Source: Asaia bogorensis (GTDB taxonomy: Bacteria > Pseudomonadota > Alphaproteobacteria > Reyranellales > Reyranellaceae). From it: DNA of 38,987 bases. The notes under the pieces are model-generated. The model was not told the origin of the DNA. It did not search any database and saw nothing but the letters and a program-made list of their open reading frames with translations. A program made the position numbers and the translations under genes. The DNA is taken from assembly GCA_945889625.1 (NCBI GenBank), contig CAMDCE010000050.1, forward strand, positions 1-38,987. The letters run 5' to 3'. Shown here one piece after another: positions 1-8,189 of the stretch (the stretch's first letter is position 1; each line of letters begins with the position of its first letter).

Positions 1-26
1 TTACCCCACCGCGGACGACAGGGAAG

Positions 27-974
27 CTACTTGATCCGCCGCGCGACCAGTCGCGCCTTCGCCGCCAACCGTCCGATCGCCCCCGCGATGCCGGTGGGCA
101 TGGCCACGATCGCGGCGATCAGCAGCACGGCGTAGAGCAGCGCCGACAGGCCCTTGCCGAGCGGCGCCACGATGTCGGGGAAGAATTGCAGGAACAGGCC
201 GCCCAGGATCGCGCCGCCGATCGAGTGCATGCCGCCGACCACCAGGCCGAACAGCATCTGCACCGACAGGGCGAAGTTGTAGCCGGTCGGGCCGACGAAG
301 CCGAACTGGAAGGCCGACAGGCAGCCGGCAAGTGCCAGATAGGCGCCGGCCACGCCCGAGGCGACGGCGCGGACGTGGGGGACGTGAATGCCCTGGCACG
401 AGGCGGCGAGTTCGTCGTCGCGTGCGGCCAGCAGCGCCCGGCCGGAGCGGCTGGCGATCATGTTGGCCGCCAGCCCGACGCCCAACGCCAGCAGCGCGAG
501 GGCCACCAGGAAGGACCAGCGGTCGGGACTCACGATCTCGCCGGGCGCCTGCAGCGCATCGAGGTAGAGGCCCTGCACGCCGCCGGTCCACTGTTCGATC
601 AGCCGCCAGCGCAGGAGCTGCGGGAAGGCGATGGCCAGCGCGTAGCTGATCAGCGCCTGGGTCCAGATGCTGTGGCCGCCGGCGACCCGGCCGAGCCCGT
701 AGCCCGCCGCATAGCCGACCAGAGGTGCCAGGGCAAAACCCCATCCGGCGGGGACCGGGGTAAAGTTGGCCAGGATGGCGGCGCTGTAGCCGCCCATGCC
801 GTACAGCGCGGCCTGGGCGAAGGAGAACTGGCCGCTGACGCCGCACAGGATGACGAGGCCCAACAGCGCGATCGCCCAGATCGCCGCCTGGGTGAAGCGA
901 AAGACGATGAAATCCGGGAAGCAAAACGACAGCGCGGCCGCCGCCACGAAGCCCATGGTCCACACGGTCCGCAT
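27..974 (-). CDS. livM: Branched-chain amino acid ABC transporter permease, LivM family
   Basis: This is an inner-membrane permease of a branched-chain amino acid or related amide uptake system, about 315 aa. It is hydrophobic throughout. It carries the LivM region GQFSFAQAALYGMGGYSAAI near residue 50, and a later cytoplasmic-loop region (AARDDELAASCQGI) followed by GGMHSIGGAILGG. I chose the ATG at 974. A GTG at 1001 is also in frame, but it lies inside the palindromic repeat that starts at 996. Neither start has a clear ribosome-binding site. The gene heads a leftward transcript, so any partner ATPase and LivH genes would lie beyond the left edge. The family call is firm; the substrate is unknown. 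Confidence 0.88.
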   Translation of the reverse strand: MRTVWTMGFVAAAALSFCFPDFIVFRFTQAAIWAIALLGLVILCGVSGQFSFAQAALYGMGGYSAAILANFTPVPAGWGFALAPLVGYAAGYGLGRVAGGHSIWTQALISYALAIAFPQLLRWRLIEQWTGGVQGLYLDALQAPGEIVSPDRWSFLVALALLALGVGLAANMIASRSGRALLAARDDELAASCQGIHVPHVRAVASGVAGAYLALAGCLSAFQFGFVGPTGYNFALSVQMLFGLVVGGMHSIGGAILGGLFLQFFPDIVAPLGKGLSALLYAVLLIAAIVAMPTGIAGAIGRLAAKARLVARRIK

Positions 975-995
975 CGGACTACTGTAGACAATAAA

Positions 996-1120
996 CCTCA
1001 CCCTGAGGAGCGACCCGAAGGGGCGCGTCTCGAAGGGTGGGCAACAAGCGTGGTGCTCGTGCCCACCCTTCGAGACGCGGCCCCCAATGAATGATGAGGG
1101 GGCCGCTCCTCAGGGTGAGG
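996..1120. repeat. R1 palindromic repeat, full two-arm copy
   Basis: The left arm starts CCTCACCCTGAGGAGCG and contains GCGTCTCGAAGGGTGGGC. The right arm is its inverse, GCCCACCCTTCGAGACGC and then CGCTCCTCAGGGTGAGG. The copy sits between the divergent livM and VOC genes. Repeats of this type are widespread between genes in Bradyrhizobium-like alphaproteobacteria. Confidence 0.85.
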
Positions 1121-1138
1121 TAGGTGTTTTAATGTAAA

Positions 1139-1196
1139 CCTCATCCTGAGGAGCTGCGCGTAGCGCAGCGTCTCGAAGGATGGGCGCGTGGTGAGG
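1139..1196. repeat. R1 palindromic repeat, short copy
   Basis: This second R1 unit has the consensus CCTCATCCTGAGGAGC, an inner hairpin TGCGCGTAGCGCA, the block GCGTCTCGAAGGATGGGC, and ends GGTGAGG. It is a single-arm or truncated copy lying directly before the VOC gene, so any promoter for that gene must be within or beyond it. Confidence 0.8.
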
Positions 1197-1220
1197 TAAG
1201 TGTTTAACCGGGAGGGCCCC

Positions 1221-1973
1221 ATGCGGCTGAGACAGTGCGTTTTCGTCTGCCAGGATCTCGAGAGCTCGCGCGAGGAGCTGTGCGACGTCCTGGGGATCGA
1301 GGTCGCCTTCCGCGATCCCGGCGTCGCCAAATGGGGCCTGGTCAACGTCGTCTGCCCGACCGGCCACGACTTCCTCGAGATCGTCACGCCCTTCCAGCAG
1401 GGCACCTCGGCGGGGCGCTACATCGAGCGCCGCAAGGGCGACGGCGGCTACATGGTGATCCTCCAGGTTGCCGACGCCACCGCCGAGCGCAAGCGGGTGA
1501 CCGGGCTTGGCGTGCGCGCGGTGTCGCAGAAGGACCTGCCGGAATACCAGTACACGCACTTCCATCCGTCGGACACGTCGAGCGTGCTGCTGTCGCTCGA
1601 CACCACCGTGGCGCCGGCGAGCGTCGATCCGAAACTGTGGTGGCCGCCGGCCGAGAAGGGCTGGCTGACGCACGCGCGCTCCGACGTCACCAACGGGCTG
1701 GCCGGGGTCGAGATCCAGGCCGAGGATCCCGACAAGGCGGCGGCGCACTGGTCGAAGATCCTCGACCGCCCGGTCGAGGGCGACATCATCCGGCTCGACG
1801 GCGATGGCGAGATCCGCTTCACGCCGATCGCCGACGATCGCGGCCCGGGCGTCTCGGCCTATGACGTGAGAGTGGTCGACCGCGAACGCGTGCTGGCGGC
1901 GGCGCACAAGCGCGGCAAGCAGCAGGGACCCACCCAGATCGTGGTCTGCGGCTGCCGCATCAACCTGGTGTGA
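1221..1973 (+). CDS. VOC (glyoxalase/bleomycin-resistance superfamily) protein
   Basis: This is a 250-aa soluble protein. The N-terminal half reads like a VOC module, opening with MRLRQCVFVCQDLESSREEL and containing GHDFLEIVTP. A second beta-alpha module begins near residue 153 at GLAGVEIQAEDP. Two paired modules fit the fold, and such proteins often bind a divalent metal, but I cannot place a full ligand set or name a substrate. The ATG at 1221 follows GGGAGG at a good distance; an in-frame GTG at 1200 has no such signal. The gene stands alone, bounded by R1 repeats upstream and an R2 repeat directly downstream. Confidence 0.75.
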   Translation: MRLRQCVFVCQDLESSREELCDVLGIEVAFRDPGVAKWGLVNVVCPTGHDFLEIVTPFQQGTSAGRYIERRKGDGGYMVILQVADATAERKRVTGLGVRAVSQKDLPEYQYTHFHPSDTSSVLLSLDTTVAPASVDPKLWWPPAEKGWLTHARSDVTNGLAGVEIQAEDPDKAAAHWSKILDRPVEGDIIRLDGDGEIRFTPIADDRGPGVSAYDVRVVDRERVLAAAHKRGKQQGPTQIVVCGCRINLV

Positions 1974-1979
1974 GCGTTG

Positions 1980-2152
1980 GAGTCTTTGCGACGAGACTAG
2001 TCGAATCGCTTTCCTCCCCATTCAAATGGGGAGGTGCCCTCGTCTTACGAGGGCGGAGGGGTCATGAGCCTCAGTTCGTGGCTCATGACCCCTCCGTCGC
2101 GTATGACGCGACACCTCCCCAGCAGACTGGGGAGGAAAGCGATTCGACTCTA
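1980..2152. repeat. R2 palindromic repeat, copy A (two half-units)
   Basis: Two inverted half-units meet at a centre around GGGGTCATGA. Each half has an outer arm (GAGTC...ATCGCTTTCC), hairpin 1 (CTCCCC-loop-GGGGAG) and hairpin 2. Hairpin 2 is CCCTCGT/ACGAGGG on the left and TCGCGT/ACGCGA on the right. The right end supplies the TAG stop of the MFS gene at 2150. Confidence 0.85.
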
Positions 2153-3454
2153 CGCCATCGCCGGCCGCGGCCTCGTGCCATGGCGGCTGAACAGGAACAG
2201 CAGGATCGCGAAGTTGAGCGCGTTGAAGGCGAGCCCCACGCTGAAGGCCGGCAGGTAGCTCGCCGTCCAGTCGAAGATGAGGCCAGCGCCCCAGCCGCCG
2301 ACGGCCATGCCGAGCGTGCCGCCGAACAGCACGGTGGGAATGCGCCAGTTCGCCTCCTGCAGCGAATAGTGCGTGCGCACGACGATGACATAGGCGGGCA
2401 CCAGGCCGGCCTGGCCGAAGCCGAAGGCCACGGCGACGGCGAACAGGACGTGGCCGTCCTGGATCAGGGCAAAGCCCGTCAGCGCCGTCATCTGCGCCAG
2501 CGACGCCCAGACCAGCGTCTGCAGGCCGCCGATGCGATCGCACAGCCAGCCCCAGAACTGGCGGGCGAAGAAGGCGGTGCCGAGCAGCAGCGACAGCATG
2601 GCCGCGCCATACTGCGCACTGAAGCCGAGGTCGCCGCAGTAGGCCACGACATGGTTGATCGGCATCGCCATCGGGATGCAGCAGAACAGGATCGCCACCG
2701 CCAGCAGCACCATGACGAGGTTGGCCGGCAGCCCGAGCACCTGGCCGGCGCGCTCGCCGCCGCGCGCCGACGCAGCCGTTGGAGCCGGCATGGCGGGCGG
2801 CGGGTGCAGGAAGATCGCCGTGAGGGCGATCACCGCCACGCCGAGGAAGGCGCCGTAATACAGCATGGTGTGGCGCCAGCCGATCGCCTCGATGGAGAGG
2901 GTGATCAGGAAGGGCCACAGCGCCCCTGCGATCGACTGGCCGGACGAGATCAGCGCCACCGCCGAGCCGCGGCGGCGCTCGAACCACCGGCTGACATAGG
3001 TGAGCAGCGGCGTGAACATGAAGGCGTTGCCGAACAGCCCCATCAGCACGCCATGCCCGGTGTAGAGCTCGAGCACGCCGCCCGAGGCCGACAGCATCAG
3101 CCCGGCACTCGTCATGACCGCGCCGAACGCCACGATGCGGCGCACGCCGAGCTTGCCGGCCAGCCAGCCGGCGAGGATGCCGCCGACCGAGGCGCCGAGA
3201 TAGACCAGCGCGCCTGCAGCGGCGGCGCCCGAGCGCGGCGTGCCCAGCTCCGCCGCGATGGTCGTCATGGCGACGACGGCGATCAGCGGCGCGCCGTAGG
3301 ACAGCGTGAGGATGGTGACCGCCGCCACCGCCACGGTCCAGGCAGCCCGCCCGTCGAGCACATCGGCGCTAGAGTCTTTCTGACGGCGATTAATCAAGCC
3401 TTCCCTCCCCAGTCTGCTGGGGAGGTGTCGCGTCATACGCGACGGAGGGGTCAT
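2150..3454 (-). CDS. MFS transporter, monocarboxylate/oxalate-formate-like (paralogue 1)
   Basis: This is a 12-helix major facilitator carrier of about 400-434 aa. The region YVSRWFERRRGSAVALISSG is typical of MFS carriers related to oxalate/formate and monocarboxylate transporters. It closely matches the next gene (shared VAYCGDLGF and FFARQFWGWL). The start is uncertain. The paralogue begins eight codons before LD in MKSNTAALD, but here the aligned site falls in an R2 repeat arm. The frame stays open through the repeat to an ATG at 3454, six bases after the stop of the upstream paralogue, which would allow reinitiation. GTG at 3361 and TTG at 3397 are alternatives; none has a clear ribosome-binding site. 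The TAG stop also comes from a repeat. Substrate unknown. Confidence 0.85.
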   Translation of the reverse strand: MTPPSRMTRHLPSRLGREGLINRRQKDSSADVLDGRAAWTVAVAAVTILTLSYGAPLIAVVAMTTIAAELGTPRSGAAAAGALVYLGASVGGILAGWLAGKLGVRRIVAFGAVMTSAGLMLSASGGVLELYTGHGVLMGLFGNAFMFTPLLTYVSRWFERRRGSAVALISSGQSIAGALWPFLITLSIEAIGWRHTMLYYGAFLGVAVIALTAIFLHPPPAMPAPTAASARGGERAGQVLGLPANLVMVLLAVAILFCCIPMAMPINHVVAYCGDLGFSAQYGAAMLSLLLGTAFFARQFWGWLCDRIGGLQTLVWASLAQMTALTGFALIQDGHVLFAVAVAFGFGQAGLVPAYVIVVRTHYSLQEANWRIPTVLFGGTLGMAVGGWGAGLIFDWTASYLPAFSVGLAFNALNFAILLFLFSRHGTRPRPAMA

Positions 3455-3458
3455 GACT
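3370..3458. repeat. R2 repeat, copy B (single half-unit between MFS paralogues)
   Basis: This is one half-unit only: TAGAGTCTTTCTGACGGC, then hairpin 1 CTCCCCAGTCTGCTGGGGAG, hairpin 2 TCGCGTCATACGCGA, and GGAGGGGTCATGA. Hairpin 2 is identical to that in the right half of copy A, at the other end of the same gene. Read on the minus strand, the copy is an open frame fused to the MFS gene at 2150. Confidence 0.85.
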
Positions 3459-3460
3459 CA

Positions 3461-4696
3461 TCACTGAGAGGCGGCGAGGGCAGGGGAGGGTCGCTGCCGC
3501 CGTCCGACCAGGAACAGCAGGACGGCCAGATTGACGAGATTGAGGGCGAGGCCGGTGCCGAAGGCCGGCAGGTAGCTCGCGTATTCGTCGAACAGAACGC
3601 CGGGCAGCCAGCCGCCCGAGGCCATGCCGAGGAAGCCCGCGAACATCACGGTCGGCACGCGCCAGTTGGCTTCGCGGGCGGTGTAGCATTCGCGGATCAC
3701 GATGACGTAGGACGGCAGCAGGCCCGACAGGCCGATGCCGAACAGGGCCGACACGGCGAACAGCGGCACCTGGTCCTGGGTCGCGAGATAGCCGACCAGC
3801 CCGGTGATCTGCACCAGCGAGCTGTACAGCAGGGTCTGGAAGCCGCCGACGCGGTCGGCCAGCCAGCCCCAGAACTGCCGGGCGAAGAAGGCGACGCCCA
3901 GCAGCACCGACAGCATGGCCGCTCCCGTCTGCGAGGCAAAGCCGAGGTCGCCGCAATAGGCCACGACGTGGTTCATCGGCATGGCCATGGGCACGCAGCA
4001 GCAGAACACCGCGACCATGAGCAGGACCATCAGCAGGTTGGGCGACAGGCCCAACGTCGTCTCGCGCGTCGTCGCTGCCGCGGCACGACCGCTGGCGGCC
4101 GCTGCCGCGACGGGCGGCGGGCGCAGGAAGATGAAGGCCAGCGCGGTGACCGAGACGAAGATCAGCACCGCGAAGACCAGCATGGTGCGGCGCCAGCCGA
4201 TCTCGTCGACGCCGTACTGCAGCAGCGGCGGCCACACCGCGCCGGCGACGGCCTGGCCCGAGGCGATCAGCGCCACCGCCGAGCCGCGGCGGCGTTCGAA
4301 CCACAGGCTGACATAGGTCAAGAGCGGCGCGAACATGCAGGAGATGCCGAGCAGGCCGATCAGCAGGCCGTGCCCGATGATGAGCTCGACCAGCCCGCCC
4401 GAGGCCGACAGCGCCAGGCCCGCCGCCACCATGGTGGCGCCGAACAGCACGACACGGCGCACCCCGAACTTGCCGGCCAGCCAGCCGGCGACGATGCCGC
4501 CGAAGGCCGAGCCGATGTAGGAGACGGCCGCCACCGTCGACGGGCCGGAGCGCGCCGTCGCCAGCTCGGCCGCGATCGGCTTCATGGCGACGACCGCGAC
4601 CAGCGGCGCGCCGTAGCCGATGCTCATGACGGCGAGCGCGGCCCACGCGGTGATCCACGCCGTGCGGCTGTCGAGGGCAGCGGTGTTGCTCTTCAT
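3461..4696 (-). CDS. MFS transporter, monocarboxylate/oxalate-formate-like (paralogue 2)
   Basis: This is a 411-aa, 12-helix carrier and the tandem paralogue of the gene at 2150. It has the same signature YVSLWFERRRGSAVALIASG, a loop GWLAGKFGVRR after helix 2, and FFARQFWGWLADRVGG in the second half. The ATG at 4696 gives MKSNTAALD; an ATG at 4711 would add five residues, and neither has a strong ribosome-binding site. The gene is first in a leftward pair and is divergent from the GST gene only about 60 bp away, so the two share a control region. The pair probably arose by tandem duplication. The substrate is probably a small organic anion, by family inference only. Confidence 0.87.
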   Translation of the reverse strand: MKSNTAALDSRTAWITAWAALAVMSIGYGAPLVAVVAMKPIAAELATARSGPSTVAAVSYIGSAFGGIVAGWLAGKFGVRRVVLFGATMVAAGLALSASGGLVELIIGHGLLIGLLGISCMFAPLLTYVSLWFERRRGSAVALIASGQAVAGAVWPPLLQYGVDEIGWRRTMLVFAVLIFVSVTALAFIFLRPPPVAAAAASGRAAAATTRETTLGLSPNLLMVLLMVAVFCCCVPMAMPMNHVVAYCGDLGFASQTGAAMLSVLLGVAFFARQFWGWLADRVGGFQTLLYSSLVQITGLVGYLATQDQVPLFAVSALFGIGLSGLLPSYVIVIRECYTAREANWRVPTVMFAGFLGMASGGWLPGVLFDEYASYLPAFGTGLALNLVNLAVLLFLVGRRQRPSPALAASQ

Positions 4697-4755
4697 ATCG
4701 TCCGGTCCCATTCTCTGTATCTACATTGTGGGTGGACGCAACCAGGGACAATTGC

Positions 4756-5523
4756 ATGAAGCCGCTGCTGATCGTCGGCAGTTACCTGTCGCCCTACGTG
4801 CGCAAGGTGCTGGTCTGCCTCGAGGCCAAGGATATCGCCTACGAGGTCGATCACATCGTTCCGTTCTTCGGCGACGACCGCTTCTCGAAACTGAGCCCGC
4901 TGCGCCGCATCCCGGTGCTGGTGGACGGTGATCTCGTGCTGAGCGACTCGTCGGTGATCTGCCAGTACCTCGAGGACCTCGTGCCGTCGCCGGCGCTGTT
5001 TCCCGCCGATATCCGCGACCGGGCGCGGGCGCGCTGGCTCGAGGAATTCGCCGACACGCGCATGGGCGACGTCTTCATCTGGCGCTATTTCAACCAGGTC
5101 GCCATCCGGCCGTCGGTGTGGGGCGAGAAGGGGGACCGCGAGCTGGTCGAACGCACGCTCAGGGACGAGGTCCCGGCGGTGCTCGATTACCTCGAAGCCG
5201 AGGCGCCGGCGGAAGGTTTCCGCTTCGGCGCGCTCTCCATCGGCGACATCGCCCCGGCCTGTTTCTTTCGCACCGTCGCCTTCGTGCGCTTCCAGATCGA
5301 CGCCGCGCGCTGGCCGAAGTCGGCCGCCTGGATGGCCCGCACCCTGGCAACCGCGCCGTTCCAGAAACTGGCCAAGATCGAGGACGCCGTCCTGCGCGTC
5401 CCCGTGCCGCAGCAGCGCGAAGCCCTGCAGGCGCTGGGCGCCCCCATCAGCCGCGAGACCTACGCCGCCGCCTCGCCGCGTCGCGGCATCATGCCGATCC
5501 AGGGTCTTTCCGATGGCGATTGA
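4756..5523 (+). CDS. Glutathione S-transferase family protein
   Basis: This is a 255-aa cytosolic protein with a thioredoxin-fold N-terminus: SYLSPYVRKV near residue 9 at the usual catalytic Ser/Tyr site, the cis-Pro motif RIPVL at 51-55, and DSS at 64-66 for the glutathione gamma-glutamyl group. A helical C-terminal domain follows from about residue 85. I chose the ATG at 4756 because the protein then begins MKPLLIVGSY. An upstream in-frame ATG at 4726 would add a non-homologous leader. The last few residues (GLSDGD) and the TGA stop are encoded by the outer arm of an R2 repeat, so the native C-terminus has been changed. Substrate unknown. Confidence 0.85.
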   Translation: MKPLLIVGSYLSPYVRKVLVCLEAKDIAYEVDHIVPFFGDDRFSKLSPLRRIPVLVDGDLVLSDSSVICQYLEDLVPSPALFPADIRDRARARWLEEFADTRMGDVFIWRYFNQVAIRPSVWGEKGDRELVERTLRDEVPAVLDYLEAEAPAEGFRFGALSIGDIAPACFFRTVAFVRFQIDAARWPKSAAWMARTLATAPFQKLAKIEDAVLRVPVPQQREALQALGAPISRETYAAASPRRGIMPIQGLSDGD

Positions 5524-5690
5524 ATCAAGCCCTTCCTCCCCATTCAAATGGGGAGGTGGCGCCGTCATACGGCGTCGGAGGGGTCATGCGTCACGGACTG
5601 GGGCTTCTGACCCCTCCGTCGCGGAAGACCGCGACACCTCCCCATATGAATGGGGAGGAAAGCGATTCGATTCCCGTCGGAAAGACGCTA
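5502..5690. repeat. R2 palindromic repeat, copy C
   Basis: This two-half copy has full outer arms: GGGTCTTTCCGATGGCGATT on the left and the inverse ending GACGCTA on the right. Hairpin 1 loops are ATTCAAAT and TATGAA. Hairpin 2 is CGCCGT/ACGGCG on the left and TCGCGG/CCGCGA on the right. It lies between two convergent genes, and both have their stop codons inside it. Confidence 0.87.
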
Positions 5691-6662
5691 AGCCGCGATC
5701 GCCCTGGCCAGGCGGCCGCGGATCATCTCCTCGGCTTCGCGCACGATGCGCTCGATCAGTTCCTTGCAGGTCGGCACGTCCTGGATGAGGCCCATCACCG
5801 TGCCGGCCGACCACACGCCGTGCTCCATGTCGCCGGTCTCGTAGACCACGCGGCCCCTGGCGCCGGCCACGATCGGACCGATCTCCTGGATGGTCTTGCC
5901 CTCGTGCTCCATCTCGATCGCCTTCTTGGCGACGGAGTTGCCGTAGACGCGGCTGGTGTTGCGCAGGGTGCGGAAGATCAGCGCGGTCGCGCGCTCGTCG
6001 CTCTCGACCAGCGCCTTCTTGACGTTGGCGTGGATCGGCGCTTCCCGGGTCGCCATGAAGCGGGTGCCCATGTTGATGCCCTCGCAGCCCAGCGCCAGCG
6101 CCGCCACCAGGCCGCGCGCATCGCCGAAGCCGCCCGAGGCGAGCATCGGGATCTTGATGACGTTGGCCGCCGCCGGCAGCAGCACCAGGTTGGGGACGTC
6201 GTCCTCGCCGGGATGGCCGGCGCACTCGAAGCCGTCCATCGAGATCGCGTCGACGCCGACCTTCTCGGCCGACACGCCGTGGCGCACCGAGGTGCATTTG
6301 TGGATCACCTTGATGCCGGCATCCTTGAACTTGGGCAGGAAGGGCTTGGGGTTGTTGCCCGCCGTCTCGACGATCTTGATGCCCGAGTCGACGATGGCGT
6401 CGATGTATTCGCCGTAGGGCCGCGGCACGAGCGTCGGCAGGATGGTGAGGTTGACGCCGAACGGCTTGTCGGTCATCTCCCGGCAGCGCTCGATCTCCTT
6501 GCGCAGGTCGTCGGGCGTGGGCTGGGTGAGACCGGTGAGAATGCCGAGACCGCCGGCATTGGAGACGGCCGAGGCCAGCTCGGCGCGGCCGACCCACTGC
6601 ATGCCGCCCTGCACGATCGGGTGCTTGATGCCGAACATCTCGGTGAAGCGCGTCTTGATCAT
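5688..6662 (-). CDS. FMN-dependent NAD(P)H:quinone reductase / nitronate monooxygenase family (PA1024 type)
   Basis: This is a 324-aa TIM-barrel flavoprotein. PIVQGGMQW at 15-23, SNAGGLG at 34-40, HKCTSVRH at 121-128, GFECAGHPGEDD at 144-155, and the FMN-phosphate region GGFGDARG...NMGTRF at 177-202 match Pseudomonas aeruginosa PA1024 as I remember it. That enzyme was first called 2-nitropropane dioxygenase and later shown to be an NADH:quinone reductase. Most pipelines would call this nitronate monooxygenase. The ATG at 6662 follows GGGGGA at a suitable spacing and gives MIKTRF; a longer frame to 6698 adds 12 residues without support. The gene is monocistronic, and its TAG stop is formed by an R2 repeat end. 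Confidence 0.85.
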   Translation of the reverse strand: MIKTRFTEMFGIKHPIVQGGMQWVGRAELASAVSNAGGLGILTGLTQPTPDDLRKEIERCREMTDKPFGVNLTILPTLVPRPYGEYIDAIVDSGIKIVETAGNNPKPFLPKFKDAGIKVIHKCTSVRHGVSAEKVGVDAISMDGFECAGHPGEDDVPNLVLLPAAANVIKIPMLASGGFGDARGLVAALALGCEGINMGTRFMATREAPIHANVKKALVESDERATALIFRTLRNTSRVYGNSVAKKAIEMEHEGKTIQEIGPIVAGARGRVVYETGDMEHGVWSAGTVMGLIQDVPTCKELIERIVREAEEMIRGRLARAIAA

Positions 6663-6717
6663 CTTGGTATTTCCCCCGCGTACTGTTGGAGCCAGCATTA
6701 GCGAAATTCCACCTCCA

Positions 6718-6843
6718 TTTCCTCCCCCGTCTTCGGGGGAGGTGTCGGCGTCACACGCCGACGGAGGGGGTCATGTTCCGCGGTGCAACCTCCGACCCCC
6801 TCCGTCCGCTTCGCGGACACCTCCCCCGAAGACGGGGGAGGGA
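6718..6843. repeat. R2 repeat, copy D (short subtype without outer arms)
   Basis: Two inverted halves carry hairpin 1 CTCCCCCGTCTTCGGGGGAG. Hairpin 2 is TCGGCGT/ACGCCGA on the left and GTCCGC/GCGGAC on the right, with GGGGGTCATG at the centre. The outer AGTCTTTC arms seen in copies A, B, C and F are missing, so this is a second subtype (R2b). Confidence 0.85.
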
Positions 6844-6864
6844 CGCTGCCGGCCAGCGCGGACG

Positions 6865-7983
6865 CTATGCCGCCGCGATGTCGCGGACCCGATCGGCGAG
6901 CGCCAGCGAGGCGGTGAGGCCGGGCGATTCGATGCCGTAGAGATTGATGAGGCCGGGCACGCCGTGTTCGGCCGGACCCTGGATGGCAAAGTCCTGGGCC
7001 GGCGCGCCCTGCGGCACGGTCTTGGGACGGATGCCGGCATAGCCGGGCTGCAGCGCGCCGTCCTTGAGGCCGGGCCAGTAGCGGCGCACGGCGGCATAGA
7101 ACTTGTCGGCGCGGTGCGGGTCGACGTTGTAGTCGATGGCGGAAATCCATTCGACGTCGGGGCCGAACTTGGCCTGGCCGCCGAGATCGACGGTGATGTG
7201 CACGCCAAGACCGCCCGGCACGGGGACGGGATAGATCAGCCGCGAGAAGGGCGAGCGTCCGGCCAAGGTGAAATAGTTTCCCTTGGCGTAGTACGCCTTC
7301 GGTATCCGACCGGATGGCATGCCGGCGATTTTCTGCGCAAGAGCGGGAGCGTGCAGGCCGGCTGAGTTCACCACCAGTCGACAACGCAGGGCCATCGGAT
7401 CGGTTCCGCCGACCTCGATCTCGACGCCCTCGTCGGTGGCGCGACCCTGCTGCACCGGACTGTGGAAGGCCAGCATCGCGCCGCGGCTCTCGGCGTCGCC
7501 CTGCAGCGCCAGCATGTAGGAGTGGCTGTCGACGATGCCGGTGCTGGGCGACAGAAGCGCCGCCGTGCAGTGCAGGTTGGGCTCCAGCGCAATCGCCTCC
7601 GAAGCACTCAGCAGGCGCATGCCTTCGACGCCATTGGCCTCGGCGCGGCCCTTGATCTCGACCAGCCGCGCGCTCTCGTCGTCGTCGGTGGCCACGATCA
7701 GCTTGCCGCAATTGCGATGCGGCACGCCGTGCTCGACACAATAGGCATAGAGCAGGTGCCGGCCGGCGACGCAGGTCCGCGCCATCAGGCTGCCCTTGGG
7801 ATAATAGATGCCGGCGTGGATGACTTCGGAATTGCGCGAACTGGTCGCGGTGCCGATGCCCTCGGCCGCCTCCAGCACGATGACCTCGCGGCCGGCAAGG
7901 GCAAGGGCGCGGGCAACGGCCAGCCCGACGACGCCTGCACCAATGACAACGCAATCGACGGTTTCGAACGGGGACGAACTCAT
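6865..7983 (-). CDS. FAD-dependent oxidoreductase, L-2-hydroxyglutarate oxidase (LhgO)-like
   Basis: This is a 372-aa DAO-fold flavoprotein. The N-terminal dinucleotide-binding motif VIGAGVVGLAVARAL covers residues 13-27. TSSRNSEVIHAGIYYPKGSL at about 47-66 is characteristic of the L-2-hydroxyglutarate dehydrogenase/oxidase family, and the C-terminal YGIESPGLTASLALAD is the FAD-contacting end. The family oxidises L-2-hydroxyglutarate to 2-oxoglutarate and passes electrons to oxygen or the quinone pool; a related 2-hydroxyacid cannot be excluded. The start could be 7983 or an ATG three codons upstream at 7992; neither has a strong ribosome-binding site. Repeats flank the gene on both sides, so it is probably transcribed alone. 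Confidence 0.82.
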   Translation of the reverse strand: MSSSPFETVDCVVIGAGVVGLAVARALALAGREVIVLEAAEGIGTATSSRNSEVIHAGIYYPKGSLMARTCVAGRHLLYAYCVEHGVPHRNCGKLIVATDDDESARLVEIKGRAEANGVEGMRLLSASEAIALEPNLHCTAALLSPSTGIVDSHSYMLALQGDAESRGAMLAFHSPVQQGRATDEGVEIEVGGTDPMALRCRLVVNSAGLHAPALAQKIAGMPSGRIPKAYYAKGNYFTLAGRSPFSRLIYPVPVPGGLGVHITVDLGGQAKFGPDVEWISAIDYNVDPHRADKFYAAVRRYWPGLKDGALQPGYAGIRPKTVPQGAPAQDFAIQGPAEHGVPGLINLYGIESPGLTASLALADRVRDIAAA

Positions 7984-8038
7984 GGGCCACATGCTAGTAG
8001 AGACCGCTGTGACTAAGCCAGTAACACAACACGCCCAA

Positions 8039-8170
8039 CCTCATCCTGAGGAGCGGCCCGGAGGGCCGCGTCTCGAAGGATGGGCTGCATACACGGTGCG
8101 TGTTTCCCACCCTTCGAGACGGCTGTGCACGGGGTTTACCCCGTGCTAATCGCGCCTCCTCAGGGTGAGG
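8039..8170. repeat. R1 palindromic repeat, full copy
   Basis: The left arm is CCTCATCCTGAGGAGCG then GCGTCTCGAAGGATGGGC. The right arm is CCCACCCTTCGAGACG then CTCCTCAGGGTGAGG. An extra hairpin, GCACGGGGTTTACCCCGTGC, is inserted in the right arm. The copy occupies most of the space between divergent genes and ends 19 bp before the SDR start codon. Confidence 0.85.
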
Positions 8171-8189
8171 TCTTCTATTCCGCGCAATC

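Noticed and set aside
1110..2021. A 303-codon minus-strand frame opposite the VOC gene
   Set aside because: It starts in an R2 repeat and ends in an R1 repeat, with shadow-type composition. The plus-strand VOC frame has a ribosome-binding site and domain motifs.
1970..4759. A 929-codon open frame on the plus strand across both MFS genes
   Set aside because: It is antisense to two clear 12-helix transporters, its product is low-complexity (Arg, Gln, Asp, Glu, His-rich), and it passes through the repeats. It is a by-product of GC-rich codon use.
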